A stretch of 64,000 nucleotides of DNA from NCBI GenBank assembly GCA_016706275.1, contig JADJJY010000001.1, positions 248,001-312,000 of the forward strand, read 5' to 3'. Source of the stretch: Chloracidobacterium sp. Lineage in GTDB: Bacteria; Acidobacteriota; Blastocatellia; Pyrinomonadales; Pyrinomonadaceae. The notes under the pieces are model-generated. The model searched no databases. It had not been told where the DNA came from and saw nothing but the letters and a program-made list of their open reading frames with translations. Positions within the stretch are counted from its first letter, which is position 1, and each line of letters starts with the position of its first letter. Shown here in pieces: positions 35,501-41,096 of the stretch. A program made the position numbers and the translations under genes.

Positions 35501-35735
35501 CGGAGTAGTGGTAGCCGCTCGATCCGTCCCAGTTGTCTATGCGCGTGTCGGGCGATAGCTGCACCATCCCAAACGGCATCGTCGCCCCCGGAAAAGTATG
35601 CCCATGCCCGCCTGTACCGATGAAAGGATTGACCCATTTTGCATAGTCCGCAGCAAAGAGATTGCCCACGAAAAACACGAAAAGACACGAAATAGAGATG
35701 GATATCAGACGTTTGTTTTTGACAGTACTATTCAT
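32565..35735 (-). CDS. GH92 family exo-alpha-mannosidase
   Basis: The 1056-residue protein starts with a signal peptide (residues 1 to about 29) followed by WVNPFIGTGGHGHTFPGA and MPFGMVQLSPDTRIDNWDG, the GH92 N-terminus. The catalytic part contains YTVFSLWDTFRAAHPLYT, WGNETDCMIGYHAVSVIADA (candidate acid Glu-450), GNEPSHHIAYLYNY and EDCGQMSAWYILSASGFYPV. The C-terminus adds a chitobiase-type domain and a discoidin/F5-8C-like domain (GKTYEAVVDLQRETEIKEVG), probably for carbohydrate binding. GH92 enzymes are calcium-dependent alpha-mannosidases acting on N-glycans or fungal mannans. Residues about 372-398 are an in-frame repeat insertion, and the signal-peptide core is itself repeat-derived. 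It follows the GH20 gene and was likely co-transcribed with it. Confidence 0.92.
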   Translation of the reverse strand: MNSTVKNKRLISISISCLFVFFVGNLFAADYAKWVNPFIGTGGHGHTFPGATMPFGMVQLSPDTRIDNWDGSSGYHYSDDTIFGFSHTHLSGTGIPDYCDILFMPTVGEPQFFAKDGDKSVNGYASKFSHANEKAEPGYYSVKLDDDRIVAELTATTRVGLHRYSFPTTTEKPTVILDLVWRDKIFGSDSKGSLYQQAHNPENGIYLKLVSKTRIEGYRRSSSWARDQIVYFVAEFSKPFYSTISAVSGKGQYLTHPDEKSKNGVSGNNVKAAFQFDSLGQEQLLLKVAISSVSIEGARKNLAAELPGWDFDKVRADAKAAWNKELSKIEVSGGTDAQTTNFYTALYHTMIQPNVFNDVDGGYRGLDGKTHSVQSGGVEEGRSRGANLKSEIANRKSEHYTVFSLWDTFRAAHPLYTIIDQKRTVDFINTFIRQYEQGGRLPVWELWGNETDCMIGYHAVSVIADAMAKGIKGFDYEKAYAAAKHSAELDHFGLAAYKKRGYISMEDENESVSRTLEYAYDDWCIARMAEILTRQKVMNYAATASDGSPRPMPDIKTQKADYENYSKRSRYFENLFDKKTGFFRPKKNGGFVEPFAPNEVTFGFTEGNSWQYSFFVPHDVTRLEELMGGREKFVAKLDELFTTEQKLAGREQADLTGLIGQYAHGNEPSHHIAYLYNYAQQPWKTQKIVRQIMDEFYKPTPDGLIGNEDCGQMSAWYILSASGFYPVAPGNGVYAFGTPLFPEMTYRLENGKTFTVRAKNVSSANKYILNAKLNGAPYKKALITHEDLMRGGVLEFAMIDQPVTTAFTEFPVSATGVTSVSVPVIEGKRTFTDKTVVSLSTTENAEIMYTVVSLIKESPSQTKKYSGPFTISENSKVEAYAKDPKTGAVSFTTEANFIKQPNDWTVKVISPYSTQYTGGGDNAIVDGIRGTTNFASGEWQGVQGKTYEAVVDLQRETEIKEVGASFLQVAGPWIWMPANIKFEISNNGTDWTQAADIKTDVPQTDMTPTIREFKQSVTPVKARYVRLRAYNFGKIPSWHLGAGGDPWIFIDEVIIN
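34542..34622. repeat. In-frame composite repeat in the GH92 gene
   Basis: The left part (34544-34576) is a run of degenerate 'gatttgcgattt' units. The right part (34578-34616) is CTCCCCTACTCCTTCCCTCC then TCTACTCCTCCACT, the unit also found in tilS. Together they encode GGVEEGRSRGANLKSEIANR-type sequence in a loop where GH92 relatives are shorter. Confidence 0.7.
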
Positions 35736-35780
35736 TTTCTTATTTCTTCAATTTTTGTGTGTTTCGTGTTTTTCGTGGGC
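35664..35780. repeat. Foldback repeat across the GH92 start, 'cacgaaa' family
   Basis: The left arm (GCCCACGAAAAACACGAAAA then GACACGAAAT, 35664-35693) lies inside the GH92 signal-peptide codons. The right arm (TTTTTGTGTGTTTCGTGTTT then TTCGTGGGC, 35752-35780) lies in the gap to the GH20 gene. They could pair across the GH92 start codon. Confidence 0.8.
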
Positions 35781-35786
35781 AAATTC

Positions 35787-38063
35787 TTAATGAACCATTT
35801 CGAGTCCCCGCCAATTCTGCCCCTTGATCGCCCAGCGGACGCGCCAAAATGGTTCGCCTTCGCGGTGGTCGTAGTGCATTGATATTTTATGCCAACCGGC
35901 CTTGAGCGGGACGAGCGTAGAAGTGACAGCACGGTCTTCGGTTCCGGCTTCGTCGATCAGAGTCTGGTCGTCGATCGTGAGCTGTCTATCGTTCGTCGAA
36001 TCGATCTGAAATTCATAGATCGCATCCACCGGAGCGTTAAAATAACCGTCAAACGACACGCCCCAGGTCTGTTTTGGATCTATTTGCTTGGCAAACTGTT
36101 CGAGCCCGATCGATTTTGTCTCGCCCGTTATCGGCACAGTGTCCTGAGCGTAAGCGTTGCTCGGTACATAGAGCGAATATTTGACGCCCGCCGTTTTCCC
36201 GGACGGCTCGACCGCCGGCAGCATCTTGCCGCGAATAATGGTCGCGGTGTACACAGCACTCGTCAGGCCGGCGGCACTGATGACGCGGGTTTTAAGAGTT
36301 TTGACTTCGCCGGCCTTTAACTGGATAGTAAGTGGGTTGTAATACTGTTCCGAAAATTTTATATTCGGATCCGAACCGTCGATCGTGTAAATAACCACCG
36401 TTCCCTTTGCGGGCGTGAGCGTTATCGTGACTTTCTCATCCTCAGTCACAATGTTCTTTAGCCCTGCGGGTTCAGGGATGCGGTAATTCACGCCTTGCTT
36501 ATCGAGTCTCGGCAGATGTGCCGCGAGCCGACGGGTAAAATCCGCATAATTTTTATTTTCGGGCGTTGACCAGACATTTTCTGCCATCGCGAGCATTCGC
36601 GGGAAAGCCATATATTCAACCGCAGCGGGTGTTTTCAGGTATTCGGTCCAGATATTGGCTTGGGCGCCGATGATGTATTTTGCCTCGGCGGATGACAGCT
36701 CTTTTGGCACAGGGTCAAAGCTGTAAACTTTTTCAAGCGTGACGTATCCGCCGATATTTAACGGCTCGGTTGCGGGGTCGCCCTGGTTGTAGTCAAAGTA
36801 ACTGAAATCGGTCGGCGTCATTATCACGTCGTGCTTTGCCTTGGCCGCCTCGATGCCGCCTTTGGTACCGCGCCACGACATTACGGTCGCGTTTGGAGCT
36901 AAGCCGCCCTCAAGTATTTCGTCCCAGCCGATGATCTTTTTGCCCCGTGAGTTAATAAATTTTTCAATCCGCCGCACAAAATAGCTCTGCACTTCGTGCT
37001 CGTCTTTTAGGTTTTCGCGTTTCATCAGATCTTGGACAAACAGTGATTCTTTCCAATGATCTTTCAGCACCTCGTCGCCGCCGATGTGGATGTACGGCGA
37101 ATCGGGAAAGAGTTTGATCGTCTCGTCAAGCACGTCTTCGAGAAATTTGAACGTCTCTTCCGTCGGGCAAAAGACCTCGTTAAAAATGCCCCACGTTTTC
37201 TGCACGTTGTATTTATGATCCGCTTTACATCCAAATTGCGGATACGCCGCAAGCGCCGCCGAGGCGTGCCCCGGCAGCTCGATCTCAGGGATGACGGTGA
37301 TGTAACGCGCCTTGGCGTAAGCGACGACATCGCGGATCTGGTCCTGAGTATAAAACCCCTCGACCGGCACGCCGTCACCCTTAAATGTCGTTGTGTAAGG
37401 CCCAAGATGCGACTCCGGACGTTTTGAACCGATCTCGGTCAGGCGCGGATATTTTTTGATCTCGATCCGCCAACCCTGATCGTCCGTCAGATGCCAGTGA
37501 AATGTGTTGAATTTAAACTGCGACATCAGATCGATGTATTTTTTAACCAGCTCAACCGACATAAAATGCCGCGAGACGTCGAGATGCATCCCGCGATATT
37601 TGAAACGGGGCCCGTCTACGACCGAAACAACTGGAATATTAACCTTTTCGCCTTTTTTCGCCGGCAATAACTGGATAAATGTCTGCGCAGCGTAAAAGCG
37701 ACCGGCCGCGTCGTCGGCAAAGATACGAACGCGATTATTCTCAACTGCTAGACCGTATGCTCCAGCAACTGAATGAAGAGGACCAATGTTTGAAACGAAA
37801 ATTGCCGTCGAACCCTTTGGGGCAAACTCGGAAATTCTCAGTTTAATTCTGTACTGTCGCTCTATTGCGTTATTAAGCAAATCACCGATGATTCGGTCAG
37901 CCTTATTCTCAACTACGATGACAGTTTGCCTAGTCAGCGGAAAATATCCCGATCCTCTAGTGAGGCTCTCAGGCCTCGGAATAATATTGATCTCGTCACT
38001 CTGAGCAAACGAAAAAGAAACAAGCAAAAGACAGAACGCGGCGGCGAAGAGCGTGGTTTTCAT
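35787..38063 (-). CDS. GH20 beta-N-acetylhexosaminidase with PA14 domain
   Basis: I place the start at the ATG at 38063, where the signal peptide MKTTLFAAAFCLLLVSFSFA begins; the 18 codons upstream come from a repeat. The 758-residue protein has a GH20b N-terminal domain (about 23-150) and the GH20 barrel: YRGMHLDVSRHFMS, TFHWHLTDDQGWRIEI, VIPEIELPGHASAALAAYP and YIHIGGDEV with catalytic Asp-330/Glu-331. A chitobiase-type C-terminal domain (VTITLTPAKGTVVIYTIDGS) and a PA14 domain (WGVSFDGYFNAPVDAIYEFQ) follow. It removes terminal beta-GlcNAc or GalNAc from glycans, in the periplasm or outside. GH92 follows 51 bases after, so the pair fits N-glycan or fungal-wall breakdown. Confidence 0.93.
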   Translation of the reverse strand: MKTTLFAAAFCLLLVSFSFAQSDEINIIPRPESLTRGSGYFPLTRQTVIVVENKADRIIGDLLNNAIERQYRIKLRISEFAPKGSTAIFVSNIGPLHSVAGAYGLAVENNRVRIFADDAAGRFYAAQTFIQLLPAKKGEKVNIPVVSVVDGPRFKYRGMHLDVSRHFMSVELVKKYIDLMSQFKFNTFHWHLTDDQGWRIEIKKYPRLTEIGSKRPESHLGPYTTTFKGDGVPVEGFYTQDQIRDVVAYAKARYITVIPEIELPGHASAALAAYPQFGCKADHKYNVQKTWGIFNEVFCPTEETFKFLEDVLDETIKLFPDSPYIHIGGDEVLKDHWKESLFVQDLMKRENLKDEHEVQSYFVRRIEKFINSRGKKIIGWDEILEGGLAPNATVMSWRGTKGGIEAAKAKHDVIMTPTDFSYFDYNQGDPATEPLNIGGYVTLEKVYSFDPVPKELSSAEAKYIIGAQANIWTEYLKTPAAVEYMAFPRMLAMAENVWSTPENKNYADFTRRLAAHLPRLDKQGVNYRIPEPAGLKNIVTEDEKVTITLTPAKGTVVIYTIDGSDPNIKFSEQYYNPLTIQLKAGEVKTLKTRVISAAGLTSAVYTATIIRGKMLPAVEPSGKTAGVKYSLYVPSNAYAQDTVPITGETKSIGLEQFAKQIDPKQTWGVSFDGYFNAPVDAIYEFQIDSTNDRQLTIDDQTLIDEAGTEDRAVTSTLVPLKAGWHKISMHYDHREGEPFWRVRWAIKGQNWRGLEMVH

Positions 38064-38080
38064 TGTTTTTGACTGTGCGT

Positions 38081-38137
38081 GGTCCACACTGGTCCATCTT
38101 GGTCCACCTTGGTCCACCTGGTCCGGACCGGACCACT
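38081..38137. repeat. Degenerate 'tggtccacct' tandem repeat with terminal dyad
   Basis: Five or six units of about 10 bases (TGGTCCACAC, TGGTCCATCT, TGGTCCACCT, TGGTCCACC, TGGTCC) end in GGTCCGGACCGGACC, which folds back on them (GTGGTCC...GGACCAC). It lies directly upstream of the GH20 start. Confidence 0.75.
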
Positions 38138-38185
38138 AATTTAGAAACTTCGCCACAATCATAACAAATCGTTGGTTTGATTCAA

Positions 38186-38331
38186 TCCTTTGCGGCCTTA
38201 GCGGCTTTGCGGCTTTGCGGCTTTGCGGCTTTGCGGCTTTGCGGCTTTGCGGCTTTGCGGCTTTGCGGGAAATGTAATTGAGCATGACCGTTTCCCGCAA
38301 AGACGCTAAGTAAGCAAAGTTCGCAAAGGAA
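38186..38331. repeat. 'gcggcttt' 8-bp array and inverted arm
   Basis: At 38201-38268 an 8-base unit, GCGGCTTT, is repeated perfectly 8.5 times; diverged units (TCCTTTGCGGCCTTA) precede it. At 38291-38331 an inverted arm (CCCGCAAAGACGCTAAGTAA then GCAAAGTTCGCAAAGGA) can pair with the diverged edge. Confidence 0.85.
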
Positions 38332-38360
38332 GAAATGGGTTGTGGAATCTGTGTTCCCGG

Positions 38361-39320
38361 CTATAACAAATCCAAAAATTGTTTCAATTCAATTGGGAGT
38401 TCTTGTGTGAATTCGAGCCGCTCTTGGGTTTTCGGATGGGTAAATGAAAGCCGTTCGGCGTGGAGAAAAAATCGCGGCATTGAGGCGATGGCGTTGCGGG
38501 TGTTGGTGTCGGCGACCGTGTTGTCGCGGCCCTCGTTATAGATCTCGTCCCCGACGACCGGGTGGTTGATAAACGCCGTGTGGACGCGTATCTGGTGCGT
38601 GCGGCCGGTTTTGATCTCGATATCGAGAAGGGTAAATTTGGCGTAACGTGTCCGCACTTTCCACAGGCTCAACGCCGAGCGGCCATGCGTCGCGACCTTC
38701 ATCCTGAGGCGGTTGTGTTTGTTGCGGCCGATCGGTGCCTCGATCTTGCCCATATTTTGATCGGGCGAACCATGCACGAGCGCGACGTACGATTTATAAA
38801 CCTCACGCGAGCGAAACTGCTCTGACAAAGCCTCATGTATCTCGTCGTTTTTTGCGACGACGATCAGCCCGGATGTGTCTTTGTCGAGGCGATGGACGAT
38901 GCCGATCCGCAATTCCGAACGGTCATCTTTAACCTCAGTCTGCTCAAACTCAAAATGATAAGCGATCGCATTTGCCAGCGTGCCTGATTGCACACCGGCA
39001 CCGGGATGGACGACCATGCCGGCGGGTTTATTGATGACGGCGAGAAACTCGTCTTCGAAAACGATGTCGAGCGGTATATTTTCCGGCTCAAACCGAGCGG
39101 CCTGTGCCTCGACCAGATCGACCTCGATCTCATCGCCGGAGCGTAGTTTGTACGATGGCTTGACGGGCTTTTCATTAACAAGCACATCCTCATTCTCGAT
39201 CAGCCGCTGCAAACGTGAACGCGACCAACCCTCGATCCGCTCGGCAAGATAAGCGTCGAGACGCATGCCTGTATCATCTGCAGTTGTTTTGAAAGTTAAT
39301 GCTAGGTTTTCTTCGGTCAC
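38361..39320 (-). CDS. rluD: RluA/RluD family 23S rRNA pseudouridine synthase
   Basis: I choose the GTG at 39320 as start, because it overlaps the lgt stop in the tetranucleotide GTGA; a longer frame (to 39365) would run deep into lgt. The 319-residue protein has an S4 RNA-binding domain (GWSRSRLQRLIENEDVLVNE) and the catalytic domain with LRIGIVHRLDKDTSGLIVVA (catalytic Asp in HRLDKDTSG), YVALVHG and LLDIEIKTGRTHQIRVH. RluD-type enzymes modify uridines of helix 69 of 23S rRNA. It forms a tight operon lspA-lgt-rluD, an order common in bacteria. The exact RluA-class target is inferred from length and the S4 domain. Confidence 0.9.
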   Translation of the reverse strand: MTEENLALTFKTTADDTGMRLDAYLAERIEGWSRSRLQRLIENEDVLVNEKPVKPSYKLRSGDEIEVDLVEAQAARFEPENIPLDIVFEDEFLAVINKPAGMVVHPGAGVQSGTLANAIAYHFEFEQTEVKDDRSELRIGIVHRLDKDTSGLIVVAKNDEIHEALSEQFRSREVYKSYVALVHGSPDQNMGKIEAPIGRNKHNRLRMKVATHGRSALSLWKVRTRYAKFTLLDIEIKTGRTHQIRVHTAFINHPVVGDEIYNEGRDNTVADTNTRNAIASMPRFFLHAERLSFTHPKTQERLEFTQELPIELKQFLDLL

Positions 39321-40129
39321 TCTGTGGTTTGCGGAGCAGTATTGCGGGCCTTTTTCAGCCGCCAAATGAGGAAAATGATAGACGTTATCGCAACGATAAG
39401 GCTCACGCCCTGCGAAGTCGAGAGCCCGGTCGCGGATGTAAATCCAAGCAGGTCGCCGCGCGGGTCGTCGCGAATAAACTCAATCGAAAATCGCAGTATC
39501 GAATAGATCGCGCCGTAAATGATCAGGATCTGGCCGTCAAATTTCTTATGCCGGTGAAGGTATATCAGCAGGCCAAAGATCGCGAGCATCAGCAAGGACT
39601 CGTACATCTGCGTCGGGTGCAGATGAGCGTCGAGGCCGTCGGCGGTATAGATCGGCACGCCCGTGTACTCGTGCCCGAGGGTCGTAAAATGCACGCCCCA
39701 CGGCAGATCGGTCGGCTTTCCCCAGCAGCAACCGGCGGCAAAACAACCTTGACGGCCAAACGCCTGTCCGAGCGCAACGCCGGGGGCAAACGCATCCGCA
39801 ACTTTCCAAAACGGCAGTTTGTAGAGCGGCACAAGGATAGCGACCGCCAGAAAGCCACCGATCAACCCGCCGTAAAAGACTCCGCCCGACCTCAAAAAAT
39901 CGAGCGTAAATATCTGCACATCCGGCTCGACGAGGATCATCAAAAGTTTTGACCCGACGAGCCCGCCGATCAGCGTCCACAGGCCGAGATCGTAGATGCG
40001 TTCGCGCGGTATGCCGTCACGCGCACCCAACCGCGATGCCGCAAAAAGGGCGAGCAACATGCCCACTGCCATAAAAATGCCGTAGGTCGTAATGGGAAAT
40101 GTGCCAATGCGGAAAAGTTCAGGATACAT
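39317..40129 (-). CDS. lgt: Prolipoprotein diacylglyceryl transferase
   Basis: The 270-residue multi-pass membrane protein has seven hydrophobic helices and the Lgt hallmarks: an N-terminal ITTYGIFMAVGMLLALFAAS, LRSGGVFYGGLIGG, the signature GQAFGRQGCFAAGCCWG, HPTQMYESLLML and FSIEFIRDDPRGD. Lgt transfers diacylglycerol from phosphatidylglycerol to the lipobox cysteine of prolipoproteins. It overlaps lspA by 11 bases upstream and rluD by four bases downstream. It works just before LspA, so the pair encodes consecutive steps of lipoprotein maturation. Confidence 0.95.
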   Translation of the reverse strand: MYPELFRIGTFPITTYGIFMAVGMLLALFAASRLGARDGIPRERIYDLGLWTLIGGLVGSKLLMILVEPDVQIFTLDFLRSGGVFYGGLIGGFLAVAILVPLYKLPFWKVADAFAPGVALGQAFGRQGCFAAGCCWGKPTDLPWGVHFTTLGHEYTGVPIYTADGLDAHLHPTQMYESLLMLAIFGLLIYLHRHKKFDGQILIIYGAIYSILRFSIEFIRDDPRGDLLGFTSATGLSTSQGVSLIVAITSIIFLIWRLKKARNTAPQTTE

Positions 40130-40658
40130 CGCTGGTGTTGGTCGTCAACGGCTCATTTTTCGCTTCGATAACCTTTTTCTTGCTCAAGAACATGTCAATT
40201 AGAAGTAGACCGGCCCCGACACATATTGCCGCATCAGCGACATTAAATGTCGGGTAATGCCACGAGCCAAACTGGACATCAATAAAATCTACGACGAACC
40301 CAAGCCGCATGCGGTCTGTAACGTTACCGACGATACCTGCGAGCAACAGCGCCAACGCACCGAGGATGCGGTCGTCACTTCGCGGTGTTCGCCAAAAGAA
40401 AAAGAGTACGAGTGCCGCTGCGACAAACGCGATCGCCGACAATCCCCAGCGTCCGGCATCACCGTGCTCATCAAGCATCGAAAACGCCACGCCCGTATTT
40501 TGCGCGTAGGCAAAATTGAGCAGCCCGTCGATCACCGTCTTGTCGCCGCCCGTACGCAGTGTGCGAGTCGCCCACGCCTTACTGGTCTGATCGACCATAA
40601 AGACCCCGCCAGCGATCGCGAGATACCCTAGTTTCCAAAAAAAGTCTTTTTTCTTCAC
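40119..40658 (-). CDS. lspA: Lipoprotein signal peptidase II
   Basis: The 179-residue protein has four membrane helices and the aspartyl protease motifs of LspA: VDQTSKAWATRTL near the N-terminus, AGIVGNVTDRMRLGFVVDFI (first catalytic Asp) and YPTFNVADAAICVGAGLLLI (second catalytic Asp in FNVAD). It cleaves the signal peptide of diacylglyceryl-prolipoproteins in the inner membrane. A Lys-rich tail (MFLSKKKVIEAKNEP) extends into the cytosol. Its stop lies inside the lgt start (11-base overlap). The upstream secreted-protein gene ends three bases before its start. Confidence 0.95.
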   Translation of the reverse strand: MKKKDFFWKLGYLAIAGGVFMVDQTSKAWATRTLRTGGDKTVIDGLLNFAYAQNTGVAFSMLDEHGDAGRWGLSAIAFVAAALVLFFFWRTPRSDDRILGALALLLAGIVGNVTDRMRLGFVVDFIDVQFGSWHYPTFNVADAAICVGAGLLLIDMFLSKKKVIEAKNEPLTTNTSDVS

Positions 40659-40661
40659 GTG

Positions 40662-41096
40662 TTATTCAGTATACGGAAAAATCGCCTTTGGGGCTTTATA
40701 ACGGCTCCACCAATCTGCATAGCAAACATCGGTACACCCTATTGCGTAGTGTACGACCTTCCATTTGCCGCCTGTTTTTTTGAGCAAAGCAAAGAAATTA
40801 TTGTCGAACATATCGGCATCTTTTGCCTCTTGATACGGCGTGCCGCGATAGTTTGGTTGGCCGCCGTCCGGGCTTTGCGGATCGCCCCCGATAAATGCCC
40901 AGTTACCTAAAACCTTAAAATCATTAGCGACAAAAACGATCTGCTGCTTCAATTCCTTTTCGACAGGCAGTCGGAGCGCATCCAAAATCGCCTTTCGCTC
41001 GGGCGAGCCTTTTTCCGGCGTATAAACACCTTGAGCAAGTGTTGAACCCACTAGAACAAGCATCGCAACCAATAATAAACAAGATCTATTTAACAT
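40662..41096 (-). CDS. Secreted protein of unknown function
   Basis: The 144-residue product has a Sec signal peptide (MLNRSCLLLVAMLVLVGSTLA). The mature part contains YTPEKGSPERKAILDALRLP, VEKELKQQIVFVANDFKVLG, NWAFIGGDPQSPDGG and GKWKVVHYAIGCTDVCYADW, with two cysteines five residues apart that may form a disulfide. This resembles a family of small periplasmic proteins found in Proteobacteria, without known function. An excellent ribosome-binding site (AGGAGGGAGAT) sits between the repaired ileS stop and the ATG, so it follows ileS closely and precedes lspA by three bases. Confidence 0.75.
   Translation of the reverse strand: MLNRSCLLLVAMLVLVGSTLAQGVYTPEKGSPERKAILDALRLPVEKELKQQIVFVANDFKVLGNWAFIGGDPQSPDGGQPNYRGTPYQEAKDADMFDNNFFALLKKTGGKWKVVHYAIGCTDVCYADWWSRYKAPKAIFPYTE

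Larger units (their letters stand above)
38064..38360. other. 297-base repeat-filled gap between GH20 and rluD genes
   Basis: This stretch holds no gene. It contains three repeat blocks (TGGTCCAC units, an 8-base tandem array and an inverted 'gcaaag' arm, listed separately) and a short A/T-rich spacer (38139-38185). Since rluD and GH20 both read leftward, the GH20 promoter should lie here, but no clear -35/-10 pair stands out. Confidence 0.6.

Noticed and set aside
38201..38268. Possible CRISPR array
   Set aside because: The 8-base units are perfectly contiguous with no spacers and no cas genes are in the window.
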